In this document: positions 8,092 through 15,809 of the stretch, piece after piece
How positions within the stretch are numbered: the stretch's first letter is position 1
Layout of the letters: each line of letters opens with the position of its first letter
Assembly: GCA_021793515.1 (NCBI GenBank)
Contig: JAJYSP010000021.1
Span: 1 to 51,138 of the forward strand
Direction of reading: 5' to 3'
Source of the DNA: Actinomycetes bacterium
GTDB lineage: Bacteria > Actinomycetota > Acidimicrobiia > Acidimicrobiales > RAAP-2
Length of the DNA stretch: 51,138 nucleotides
Program-made: the position numbers and the translations under genes
Notes under the pieces: model-generated
Database searches by the model: none
The model's input: the letters and a program-made list of their open reading frames with translations, nothing else
Told to the model about the DNA's origin: nothing

Positions 8092-9461
8092 CAGTCGAAC
8101 TGCATCGAGTCGGGCAGGGGACGGTGATTGAGGATCGCGTCGTAGCAGGCCGCGGTCCCTCGTGCGGTGACCTGCCAGGTGAAACGCTCCATGACGCGTT
8201 CGCGGCCCCGCGCACCGAGGCGCTCGCGCAGCGAGGCGTCGTCGAGCAGCGAGCGGATCGCGACGAGCAGGGCCTCGGGGTCATTGGGTTCGACGAGCAC
8301 GCCCGTCTCGCCGCTCACCCCCACCACTTCGGGCAGCGCGCCCCCGGTCGTCGCTACGACCGGCACGCCACAGCTCATGGCCTCGATCGCCGGTAGCGAG
8401 AACCCCTCGTAGAGACTCGGGACGATGGCCACTTCGGCCTCGCCGTAGAGTCGCGCCAGCTCCTCGTCGCTCACCCCCGAGATCGTCGTCACGATGTCAG
8501 ACAGTCCCAGCCGCTCCAGCGCCTGGGCCACGCGACCGCCGGGTCGCGGACGACCGATCACGACGAGCTCGATGTCGCGCTCGATGCGCAGCTTCGCGAT
8601 CGCCTCGAGCAGGGGGACGAGCCCCTTCATGGGCACGTCACTGCTCGAGGTCACCATGAGCCGACCGGGACGCTTCGCCACATCCGCGTACGGGCGAAAG
8701 ACGGTGTGGTCGACACCCACGGGTACGACCGTCATCCGATCGAGCGGGACGTGCATCTGGGCGTTGATGTCGACCTTGGAGTTGTGCGACACGGTCAACA
8801 CGGCGGGCAGTCGTCGTGCGACGCGCACCTGCATTCGCAAGAATCCGAACCAGCGCCGCGTCGTGAGCCGCGCGCGCCGGGACTCGGCGTGGTCGAGAGC
8901 GATCGTGCGGTCAACGGTGATCGGATGGTGGAGCGTCTCGAGCAACGGCCAGCCGTCACGGTGCAGGCCGAGGATCCCTGTGCCGAGGCACTGGTCGTCG
9001 TGGACGAGGTCGAAATCCCCCCGACGGGCATTCAGGATCCGTCGGATTCGACGCGAGAAGGCGAGCGGCTCGCCGAATCCCGCGCTCAACATCACGGCGA
9101 ACTCGGTCAGGTCCGCGATCGAGGTGAACTCCGAAGGAGCCGGGATGCGAAACGGGTCGGGGTCGCGATACAGGTCCAGGCCACGCACCGGCGTGAACCC
9201 GACGCCGTCATCGAGCTCGGGCCACGGTGGGCCGGCAAAGACCTCGACGCTGTAGCCCAGCGCCACCAGCTCGCGGGTGAGGTGGCGGGTGTAGACGCCC
9301 TGGCCACCGCAGCGAGGGTTGCCCCGGTAGACGAGGAACGCAATGCGGTGCTTACCCGGCTCCGCTGCGCGCGCCGGCACCGCGGACGGCAGCGTGATCG
9401 CCCGCGAGCGAGTCCAGGATTCCCTGGTCTCGGCAATGGTGTGACGAATCGAACGGGGCAC
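8091..9461 (-). CDS. Glycosyltransferase family 4 protein
   Basis: A GT-B-fold glycosyltransferase of 456 residues. The N-terminal domain starts at about residue 38 with IAFLVYRGNPRCGGQGVYTRHL, the Gly-rich acceptor-side loop common in GT4 enzymes; the C-terminal donor domain has VVPVGVD, the E-x7-E region (VPSLYEGFSLPAIEAMSCG) and PVVATTGGALPEV. It is predicted to transfer a nucleotide-sugar-derived residue to a lipid or glycan acceptor at the cytoplasmic face. The first ~35 residues before the fold are unusual; the GTG at 9461 is the furthest upstream start and a later start is possible. First gene of the three-gene operon running down to 6287. Confidence 0.85.
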   Translation of the reverse strand: MPRSIRHTIAETRESWTRSRAITLPSAVPARAAEPGKHRIAFLVYRGNPRCGGQGVYTRHLTRELVALGYSVEVFAGPPWPELDDGVGFTPVRGLDLYRDPDPFRIPAPSEFTSIADLTEFAVMLSAGFGEPLAFSRRIRRILNARRGDFDLVHDDQCLGTGILGLHRDGWPLLETLHHPITVDRTIALDHAESRRARLTTRRWFGFLRMQVRVARRLPAVLTVSHNSKVDINAQMHVPLDRMTVVPVGVDHTVFRPYADVAKRPGRLMVTSSSDVPMKGLVPLLEAIAKLRIERDIELVVIGRPRPGGRVAQALERLGLSDIVTTISGVSDEELARLYGEAEVAIVPSLYEGFSLPAIEAMSCGVPVVATTGGALPEVVGVSGETGVLVEPNDPEALLVAIRSLLDDASLRERLGARGRERVMERFTWQVTARGTAACYDAILNHRPLPDSMQFD

Positions 9462-9562
9462 GGGCCAACTTTCGGTCTCGACGAGGACTCATTCTCGCCC
9501 AATTCCGCCATCAGCACAAATGCCCCAAGCACGCGTCACGGCACCGTGACTACGCTGCCGGT

Positions 9563-10789
9563 ATGGACTTGACCTACCCCCCCGAAGCCGAAGCCTTCCG
9601 CGCCCAGATCCGCGACTGGCTCGCAGCGAACCTGCCCGAGGGCTGGTTCGAACCGGGCTTCTCACTGTCGAGCGCCGAGCGCGCTGCCTTCAACGAGCGT
9701 TGGACCGAGAAGTTGTTCGACGGTGGCTGGATCTGTGCCGGCTGGCCGACCGAGTACGGCGGTAAGGGACTCTCACTGCTCGAACAGGTGGTGCTCAATG
9801 AGGAGTTCGCCAAGGCCGGCGCCCCGATGCGCGCGGATTTCTTCGGCGACACCCTGGTGGGTCCGACGATCCTGCAGTGGGGCACCGAGGAGCAGAAGCG
9901 CGAGTTCATTCCGGGCATCCTGCGCGGATCGATCGGTTGGTGCCAGGGCTTCTCAGAGCCCAACTCGGGCTCGGACCTCGCGAGTCTCAAGACGAGCGCA
10001 GTCCTCGACGGTGACGAGTGGGTGATCAACGGACAGAAAGTCTGGACGACCCAAGCCCAGCACGCGGACTACGTCTTCTTGCTGGCGCGAACCGACCCCG
10101 CCGCGCCCCAGCACGCGGGCATCAGCTACCTGCTGGTCCCGATGCACCAGCCGGGCGTGGATGTTCGCCCGATCACGCAGGTCGATGGCACCGCCGAGTT
10201 CAACGAGGTCTTCTTCACCAACGCCCGGTGCCCACGGGGCAACGTCGTCGGTGGCGTGAACAATGGCTGGAAGGTCGCCATGACCACACTCGGCTTCGAG
10301 CGTGGCTCGTCGTCCACGACCGGCTATCGACGATTCCTCAAGGAGTGGGACGCCATCGTCGAAGCGGCGCAACGCCAACCTCACCGTGTCGACCGCCTGA
10401 CCCGAGACCGCCTGGTGCAATCGTGGTCGAAGATCAAGATCATGGAGATCAATGGGTACCGCTCGCTGACCGACGCCCTCAACGGGACGCACGACGCCGC
10501 CCTGCTCGGTGCGTGCAACAAGATGTTCTGGTCCGAGACCCATCGCGAGATGATGGAACTCGCCATCGACGTCCTGGGCATGGAGGGCCAGGTCCTCACG
10601 GGTACCCAGGGCACGGACGCCGAGACCGGTGGCCCGCGGCGAGGGCGGGCGGACTACCCCGTCTCGGACTTGCAGGCGTCGTTCTTCTTCTCGCGCTCCG
10701 AGACCATCTGGGGCGGCACCGCCGAGATCCAACGCAACATCATTGGCGAGCGCGCGCTCGGTCTGCCCAAAGAGCCCCGGCCTAGCTGA
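9563..10789 (+). CDS. Acyl-CoA dehydrogenase
   Basis: A 408-residue FAD-dependent acyl-CoA dehydrogenase. It has the N-terminal helical domain (LTYPPEAEAFRAQIRDWL), the middle-domain signature WCQGFSEPNSGSDLASL with WVINGQKVWTT, and the C-terminal helical domain ending ETIWGGTAEIQRNIIGERALGLP. It would introduce a 2,3-double bond into an acyl-CoA during fatty-acid, sterol side-chain or similar catabolism; the substrate cannot be told. It is divergent from the glycosyltransferase operon with about 100 bp between starts, and its 3' end overlaps the convergent MFS gene by eight bases. Confidence 0.92.
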   Translation: MDLTYPPEAEAFRAQIRDWLAANLPEGWFEPGFSLSSAERAAFNERWTEKLFDGGWICAGWPTEYGGKGLSLLEQVVLNEEFAKAGAPMRADFFGDTLVGPTILQWGTEEQKREFIPGILRGSIGWCQGFSEPNSGSDLASLKTSAVLDGDEWVINGQKVWTTQAQHADYVFLLARTDPAAPQHAGISYLLVPMHQPGVDVRPITQVDGTAEFNEVFFTNARCPRGNVVGGVNNGWKVAMTTLGFERGSSSTTGYRRFLKEWDAIVEAAQRQPHRVDRLTRDRLVQSWSKIKIMEINGYRSLTDALNGTHDAALLGACNKMFWSETHREMMELAIDVLGMEGQVLTGTQGTDAETGGPRRGRADYPVSDLQASFFFSRSETIWGGTAEIQRNIIGERALGLPKEPRPS

Positions 10790-12029
10790 GCGCCTCGGCC
10801 ACCGGACGACGGACCAGGCCGCCGCGTAGCGACACGAGTAGGCCGACGGCCGTCACCAGCGTCATCGCGGCACCGGTGAAGAGACCGATGCGAGGGTCGC
10901 TCTGGGCGATGATAAATCCGATGAGCGGTGCCCCGATGGGTGTCACGCCCATGAAGGCGACGCCGTAGAGGCTCATAACTCGCCCGCGCATCGACTGACT
11001 CGAATTCAGTTGCAGGGTCGAATTCGCCGTGGACATGAAGGCGATCGAGAACGCCCCGGTGGGCACGAGCGCGAGCGCCGCCAGCCGCAGCGAGGGGGCG
11101 AAGGCCGTCAGCGTCATGAACACCCCGAAGCCGAGCGCGAGACCGGCCAGTAGCTGCGGGGTCGGATTCGATCGATGGGCGATCACGAGGCCGCCCACCA
11201 CCGCCCCGAGCCCCATGGCCCCGAGCAGGAGTCCGTAGTTGGCCGCGTTTTCTTGGTGGAACGTCACGTGGGCGAAGACTGGCAGGGTCACGGTGAAGTT
11301 GAAGGCGAAGGTGCCGATCACCGCCACAGCGAGAATGACGTTACGTAGTTGGGGCGTCTCCATGACGTAGCGCAGCCCGAGGCGCAACTGGCCCTTCTCA
11401 CGTTCGACGGTCTTCATCGTCATGAAGTCCGCACTCCTCATCAGCGCCAGGGCGACGATGACCGCGATGAAGGACGCCGCGTTGGCGTAGAAACAAGCCG
11501 CGGTACCGACGAGGGCGATGAGCGTCGCGGCGATCGACGGCCCGATGAGCCGCCCCGAGTTCATTAGGACACTGTTGAGACTCACGGCGTTGGCAATGAG
11601 GTCCCGTCCGACCATCTCCTGAACAAAGGACTGACGCGCGGGCAGGTCAAAGAGGTTGACCACGCCGAGCAAGGCCGCGATGACGTAGATGGAGCCGACG
11701 TTGACGTGGTGGGTCGTGACGAGCACACCGAGGACGAGCGCGAGCAAGCCCGCTCCCGACTGGGTCGCGTAGAGTATGCGGCGCTTCTCGTGGCGGTCGG
11801 CGACGAGACCCCCGTACGAACCGAGCACCAACATCGGGACGTACTGCAGGGCGACCGCGATCCCGAGGTCGACCGAGGAGCCCGTTATTTGCAACAGCAG
11901 CCAACCCTGGGCCACCGACTGCATCCAGGTCCCCGACGTCGAGATCAGCTGGCCAATGAAGTAGAGACGGAAGTTGCGAACGCGTAACGCGGCGAACGTC
12001 CGCGATGAGAACGTGGCGACGGCGCTCAC
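10782..12029 (-). CDS. MFS transporter (MFS_3/EntS-like exporter)
   Basis: A 415-residue major facilitator protein with about twelve membrane helices. The motif-A-like loop GGLVADRHEKRRI sits between helices 2 and 3, and FRLYFIGQLISTSGTWMQSVAQGWL at the N-terminus is typical of the EntS/MFS_3 group, which includes drug and siderophore exporters. Its GTG start overlaps the stop of the upstream marR-type gene (GTGA), so regulator and pump form one operon, a common pattern for a ligand-responsive efflux system. The substrate is unknown. Confidence 0.87.
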   Translation of the reverse strand: MSAVATFSSRTFAALRVRNFRLYFIGQLISTSGTWMQSVAQGWLLLQITGSSVDLGIAVALQYVPMLVLGSYGGLVADRHEKRRILYATQSGAGLLALVLGVLVTTHHVNVGSIYVIAALLGVVNLFDLPARQSFVQEMVGRDLIANAVSLNSVLMNSGRLIGPSIAATLIALVGTAACFYANAASFIAVIVALALMRSADFMTMKTVEREKGQLRLGLRYVMETPQLRNVILAVAVIGTFAFNFTVTLPVFAHVTFHQENAANYGLLLGAMGLGAVVGGLVIAHRSNPTPQLLAGLALGFGVFMTLTAFAPSLRLAALALVPTGAFSIAFMSTANSTLQLNSSQSMRGRVMSLYGVAFMGVTPIGAPLIGFIIAQSDPRIGLFTGAAMTLVTAVGLLVSLRGGLVRRPVAEALS

Positions 12030-12451
12030 GCCTGCTCCAAGATGGTCTCGAGCAACGTGGCCAACTCGCCGGCGCGACGGCGCTCGGCGTCGGGCAGCGC
12101 GTCGAGAGCCCGCTCGAGGAACTCATCCTTGCGACGGCGGATCGCCGCCAGCTCGTGGCGACCCGACGCGGTGATCGTCACGCGCTTACAGCGCCGGTCC
12201 ACGTCGTCGGTGACCCGCTCGATCAGACCGAGACGCTCCATGTCTCGAACGAGATGGGTCACCGAGGGCGGCGAGATCTGTTCGGCTGCGGCGAGGTCGC
12301 CGAGCGAGGGGTGCTTGAGTCGGCTCACCACCGCGAGCAGCGACGCCTGAGCCGGCGAGACGCCGCCCAACGCCGACTGGCGCAGCCGTCGGTTCAGCCG
12401 TGTAATCGCGTACCGGAGTCGCGTTGCTGTTTCGTTCGTCACCATATCCAT
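12026..12451 (-). CDS. MarR-family transcriptional regulator
   Basis: A 141-residue winged-helix protein: LRQSALGGVSPAQASLLAVVSRL, then SLGDLAAAEQISPPSVTHLVRDMERLGLIERV (the recognition-helix region) and the wing DDVDRRCKRVTITASG with the DxR motif. It probably represses itself and the coupled MFS pump. Two in-frame ATGs (12451 and 12445) are possible; the first has an AGGTGA five bases upstream. That Shine-Dalgarno sequence sits in the spacer of a perfect inverted repeat described separately, which supports autoregulation. Confidence 0.9.
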   Translation of the reverse strand: MDMVTNETATRLRYAITRLNRRLRQSALGGVSPAQASLLAVVSRLKHPSLGDLAAAEQISPPSVTHLVRDMERLGLIERVTDDVDRRCKRVTITASGRHELAAIRRRKDEFLERALDALPDAERRRAGELATLLETILEQA

Positions 12452-12467
12452 TAGTTCACCTAACTAA
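12451..12467. promoter_or_regulatory. Candidate MarR operator (17-bp inverted repeat)
   Basis: Perfect inverted repeat TTAGTT-CACCT-AACTAA directly at the start of the marR-type gene. On the minus strand the spacer contributes the Shine-Dalgarno AGGTGA, and a TATTAT (-10-like, 12468-12473) abuts the upstream arm. Bound repressor would cover the promoter edge and the translation start region. The arms' size and spacing fit MarR dimers; binding is inferred. If the -10 assignment is right, the leader would be only about ten bases long. Confidence 0.65.
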
Positions 12468-12512
12468 ATAATACGGCAACGGACGCCGCGCGTGACCTCA
12501 CGGCTTTTATTG

Positions 12513-12770
12513 TCAATCGGGCTGGATCGGACCGTGCTCGTTCTCGTACTCGCGAATCGTCTCGACGTAGCCCGCGATGTCACTCTCGGCGCTCGGCGAA
12601 CCGCGTCCGACCTTAGTCAGGTACACCGTCAGCCCTAAGTCACGCAGCACGCCGTCAGCCGCCCGGCGGGCCTGCAACTCATCGACCTTCGCCTGACCCT
12701 TCTGCGCGACGTCCTTGGCCACTGACGCCGCTGCCGCCGCCTGCTCCTTGACCTTGTCCATCAAACCCAT
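12513..12770 (-). CDS. Small hypothetical protein, helical
   Basis: An 85-residue protein beginning MGLMDKVKEQ with an Ala/Lys-rich amphipathic N-terminal helix (residues 3-40), followed by a compact C-terminal part with GLTVYLTKVGRG and a YVETIREYE helix. The ATG at 12770 is preceded by GGGAGG at a good distance, which supports expression. I do not recognise a family with certainty; small helical proteins of this shape are common in actinobacteria next to unrelated genes. It sits between the marR-type gene and the nfu gene, all on the minus strand, so it may have its own promoter or be expressed with them. Confidence 0.7.
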   Translation of the reverse strand: MGLMDKVKEQAAAAASVAKDVAQKGQAKVDELQARRAADGVLRDLGLTVYLTKVGRGSPSAESDIAGYVETIREYENEHGPIQPD

Positions 12771-12826
12771 GGTCACCTCCCGGTCTCACTGCGAAGCGTA
12801 GTCCCGCACACCCGCGAGCAACAGCC

Positions 12827-13159
12827 CTAGAGGGCCCGGTACCGCGGAACATAACCGCCGGTACCGAGGGACATCGAGTCCTCGGGGTCGATCACCTCGT
12901 CGACCCCACCGAGGACCTCGGTGACCCAGTCCAAGCGATCGGTCAGAATCCGCGTCACCCCGCCTTGGAGGGTGTCCGAGGAGATCGCACAACTCGAACA
13001 TGCGCCCTGGAGTTGCACCTCGACTACACCGGTCTCGACGTCGGCGCGCACGAGCACGAGGTCGCCACCGTCGGCCTGGACGGCCGGACGCATCAGGTCG
13101 ATGAGCGCGTTGAGCGCCTTCAGACGGCTTTGGCGGACCTGGTCGGTTAGTTCTTCCAC
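12827..13159 (-). CDS. NifU-like (Nfu) iron-sulfur scaffold/carrier domain protein
   Basis: A 110-residue protein matching the NifU C-terminal (Nfu) domain: LIDLMRPAVQADGGDLVLVRAD, then the conserved CxxC motif in GACSSCAISSDTLQGGV. The two Cys residues bind a [4Fe-4S] cluster at a dimer interface for transfer to target proteins. The N-terminal extension is short and there is no separate IscU-like domain. I used the GTG at 13159 (encoding MEELTDQ) because homology begins there. It is divergent from the P450 gene, with about 60 bp between starts; no suf or isc genes are nearby. Confidence 0.85.
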   Translation of the reverse strand: MEELTDQVRQSRLKALNALIDLMRPAVQADGGDLVLVRADVETGVVEVQLQGACSSCAISSDTLQGGVTRILTDRLDWVTEVLGGVDEVIDPEDSMSLGTGGYVPRYRAL

Positions 13160-13220
13160 TGATCCAGTCTGCCGGACCGCGCGCCGGTCGTGACCTCGTG
13201 GCCCCCGATACCATGTGCCG

Positions 13221-14486
13221 ATGAGCACGATCGGGCCGCCGCTCGAGGAGATCGACCTCTCGGACATGGCGTTTTGGCGCCGTCCGTGGAACGAGCGAGA
13301 GGCCGCCTTCGCCACGCTTCGTGCCGAGCGACCGATCGCTCACTTCGATGAGCCGGTCGTCGAAGGCACGGCCTTCGAGTTCCCGCCGGGACCCGGTTAC
13401 TACGCACTCACCCGCTACGACGACATCGTGACCGCGTCGCGCCACCCGGAAGTCTTCCTTTCGGGGCCCGGCGCTGTCTCTCAGCTCGATCTGCCCCCCG
13501 AGATGGTGGAGTACTTCTCGGGCATGATCTCCACCGACAATCCCCAACACGCGCGCCTGCGACGGATCGTCGCCAACGCGTTCAATCCGCGTACCGTGCG
13601 TGCGATCGAAGACGCCATCGATCGCGTTGCCCAGCAAGTGGTGGACGACGCAGTCGACCACGGGACGGGTGATTTTGTCACCGACGTGGCCGCCCCCTTC
13701 CCCCTCGCGATCATCGGGACCATGATGGGCATCCCCGCTAGTGAGTACGGCACGGTCCTTCGGTGCTCCAACGTCATCCTCTCGGCAGGCGATCCCGAAT
13801 ACGTCCCCGAGGGAACCGACCCGGTCGTCGCTTTCCTCGACGCCGGGGCGACGCTGACCGGGCTGATGCACGAGCTCGGCGCGTATCGCCGCGAGCACCC
13901 GGTCGAGGACATCACGAGCGCACTGGTCAACGCCGAGATCGAATCTGAGCGTCTGACCCAGCAGGAGCTCGCGTCCTTCTTCGTCTTGTTGGTCACCGCG
14001 GGTAACGAGACGACGCGCACCGCCATCGCGCACGCGCTCGAGGTCTTCGCGCGCTTTCCAGACCAACGCGAGCGCCTCGTACACGACTTCGAGGGTCTCG
14101 CCGCGACCGCGACCGATGAGATCGTCCGGTGGGCGTCACCTGTGATCTGGATGCGACGCACGCTCGCGTGTGACTTCACGCTCTCGGGGGTCGAGTTGCG
14201 TGCCGGAGACAAGGTGCTGCTGTTCTACAACTCGGCCAATCGCGACGAGGCGGTCTTTTCTGACCCAACCACCTTTGACGTCGGGCGCTCCCCCAACCCG
14301 CACCTCGGTTTCGGCGCACCCGGGCCGCACTTCTGCCTCGGGGCCCACCTCGCACGGCGCGAGATCACGGTGATGTGGCGACGGCTGCTCGGCCAGTATC
14401 CAACGATCCACGCGACGGCCCCCGCGATACCACTCGCCTCCAACTTCGTCAACGGCATCAAACACTTGCCGTTCTCGTTCGACTAG
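13221..14486 (+). CDS. Cytochrome P450 (CYP124/125/142-like)
   Basis: A 421-residue soluble P450. The I-helix oxygen-activation motif is AGNETT, the K-helix ExxR motif is EIVR in DEIVRWASPV, and the heme-binding loop FGAPGPHFCLGAHLAR places the thiolate Cys at about residue 372. The SANRDE segment before the loop is shared with CYP124, CYP125 and CYP142 lipid/sterol terminal hydroxylases, so hydroxylation of a branched lipid or sterol chain is a reasonable guess. No ferredoxin or reductase is adjacent. The ATG at 13221 is used; a GTG six bases upstream is equally possible. The 3' end overlaps the convergent gene by four bases. Confidence 0.9.
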   Translation: MSTIGPPLEEIDLSDMAFWRRPWNEREAAFATLRAERPIAHFDEPVVEGTAFEFPPGPGYYALTRYDDIVTASRHPEVFLSGPGAVSQLDLPPEMVEYFSGMISTDNPQHARLRRIVANAFNPRTVRAIEDAIDRVAQQVVDDAVDHGTGDFVTDVAAPFPLAIIGTMMGIPASEYGTVLRCSNVILSAGDPEYVPEGTDPVVAFLDAGATLTGLMHELGAYRREHPVEDITSALVNAEIESERLTQQELASFFVLLVTAGNETTRTAIAHALEVFARFPDQRERLVHDFEGLAATATDEIVRWASPVIWMRRTLACDFTLSGVELRAGDKVLLFYNSANRDEAVFSDPTTFDVGRSPNPHLGFGAPGPHFCLGAHLARREITVMWRRLLGQYPTIHATAPAIPLASNFVNGIKHLPFSFD

Positions 14487-14836
14487 TCGGCTCGACGGGC
14501 CTCCACCGCCTCATCGAAAGACCGCAGCGCGCGCGGTCCCCAGACGGTCCCCGGACCGCCATTCATCATGATCGCAACACCGATGGCTTCGGCGACCTGC
14601 TGACGGGTCACGCCCGCTCGCGCCGCACCGCGCGCGTGAGAGACAACGCACCCGTCGCACTGACGAGTGATAGCCACGACCAGGGCCAACAGTTCTTTAA
14701 ACCCCGTTGAAAGTTCTCCGTCGGCCATGGCCGCGTGGGAGATCGCCGAATAGCCCTTCAGGACCTCGGGAATCATCGCGCGCAGGTCGAGCGCCGGCTG
14801 GCGAAGTTCGGCTCGCACCTCGTCGTTGTGTTCCAT
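14483..14836 (-). CDS. Carboxymuconolactone decarboxylase/AhpD-like protein
   Basis: A 117-residue all-helical AhpD-fold protein. The redox motif CDGCVVSH (Cys60, Cys63, His67) is intact, which favours an alkylhydroperoxidase-like disulfide chemistry over simple decarboxylase activity. The ATG at 14836 has GGAGG five bases upstream. It is convergent with the P450 gene (four-base overlap) and divergent from the carbonic anhydrase gene, with about 45 bp between starts. The physiological substrate is unknown. Confidence 0.87.
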   Translation of the reverse strand: MEHNDEVRAELRQPALDLRAMIPEVLKGYSAISHAAMADGELSTGFKELLALVVAITRQCDGCVVSHARGAARAGVTRQQVAEAIGVAIMMNGGPGTVWGPRALRSFDEAVEARRAD

Positions 14837-14881
14837 ATGCACCTCCGTGTCGAGCGTAGCGACTCTCTTTACACTGGCCGC

Positions 14882-15379
14882 GTGATTATCAACGAGCTCC
14901 TCGCCAACAACCGCGCCTACGTCGCCCGTCACGGCCACCAGGTACTGCCCACCGAGCCCCAACGCCACCTCGCGGTGTTGACCTGCATGGACTCGCGACT
15001 CGATCTATTCGGAACCCTCGGCCTCGAGCTCGGCGAGGCGCACTTGATTCGCAACGCCGGCGGACTCGCGACCGACGACGCCGTTCGATCGTTGTTGCTA
15101 AGCCAGCGCCTACTCGGCACCCGGGCGATCATGGTCATCCACCACACCCGATGCGGACTCGAGTCATTCGTCGAAGAGGAGCTGGCCGACGCGATCACCG
15201 CCGACATCGGCTTTCGGCCGCCGTTTCGACTCGGCGCCTACCGCGACGTCGACGCTGACGTCCGCGAGACGGTGGCCGCCCTTCGTTCGAGCCCCTTTGT
15301 GGACGGTACCGACGTGCGTGGCTTCGTCTTTGACGTCGACGACGGCTCGCTGCGCGAGGTCACACCAGCGTCTTCTTGA
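14882..15379 (+). CDS. Beta-class carbonic anhydrase
   Basis: A 165-residue protein interconverting CO2 and bicarbonate. The zinc ligands typical of beta carbonic anhydrases are visible: Cys35 in TCMDSRLD, with the Asp37-Arg39 dyad, and His88 and Cys91 in HHTRCG. Family features IRNAGG and a short C-terminal beta region (GFVFDVDDGSLREV) follow. It is similar to the compact actinobacterial type represented by Mycobacterium tuberculosis Rv1284, by family knowledge. The start is the GTG encoding MIINELL. Its end overlaps the convergent acetyltransferase gene by 20 bp. Confidence 0.9.
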   Translation: MIINELLANNRAYVARHGHQVLPTEPQRHLAVLTCMDSRLDLFGTLGLELGEAHLIRNAGGLATDDAVRSLLLSQRLLGTRAIMVIHHTRCGLESFVEEELADAITADIGFRPPFRLGAYRDVDADVRETVAALRSSPFVDGTDVRGFVFDVDDGSLREVTPASS

Positions 15380-15809
15380 AACCCTGACTCATCTGTTCGA
15401 ACCCGAGCGCCCGGTAGAACCGGTGCGCGTCGAGGCGCGGATTGCGACTGGTGAGTTGGATGCGATAGCACCCGGCATCGCGCGCGAGCACCTCAGCGGC
15501 GCGAAGCATCGCCGAACCGACGCCCCCACCGCGTCGATCGCCGCGCACGTAGACACTCTCGAGTTCACAGCACCAGCCTCCGGTGTGTTGGAAGTGGGGA
15601 AAGATGAGCACCTGACACACCCCGACCACGTCGACGCCATCGACCGCGACGAGGACCTCTCCGCCGCGATCGCGCGTCGCGAGTGCCGCGCGCCAGTAGG
15701 CGTCGACGTCCTCGGGTCGTTCACTGCCTGGGGCCAGCGTCCCCTCGACGATCAGCGCCACCGCGTCGGGGACCTCGGCGCGTGTTATGGCTCGTACAAC
15801 GACACTCAC
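15360..15809 (-). CDS. GNAT-family N-acetyltransferase
   Basis: A 149-residue GCN5-related acetyltransferase. Motif A is ELESVYVRGDRRGGGVGSAMLRAAE, with the acetyl-CoA pyrophosphate-binding loop R-R-G-G-G-V-G, and motif B is HRFYRALGFEQ near the C-terminus. The acceptor substrate is unknown. The gene is directly upstream on the same strand of nothing obvious, but it shares a four-base overlap (15806-15809) with the amidase gene before it, so the two are translationally coupled. Confidence 0.87.
   Translation of the reverse strand: MSVVVRAITRAEVPDAVALIVEGTLAPGSERPEDVDAYWRAALATRDRGGEVLVAVDGVDVVGVCQVLIFPHFQHTGGWCCELESVYVRGDRRGGGVGSAMLRAAEVLARDAGCYRIQLTSRNPRLDAHRFYRALGFEQMSQGFKKTLV

Noticed and set aside
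12786-14084. 432-codon open frame antisense to the P450 and overlapping nfu
   Set aside because: No recognisable domain and no ribosome-binding site; it overlaps two well-supported genes in wrong frames.
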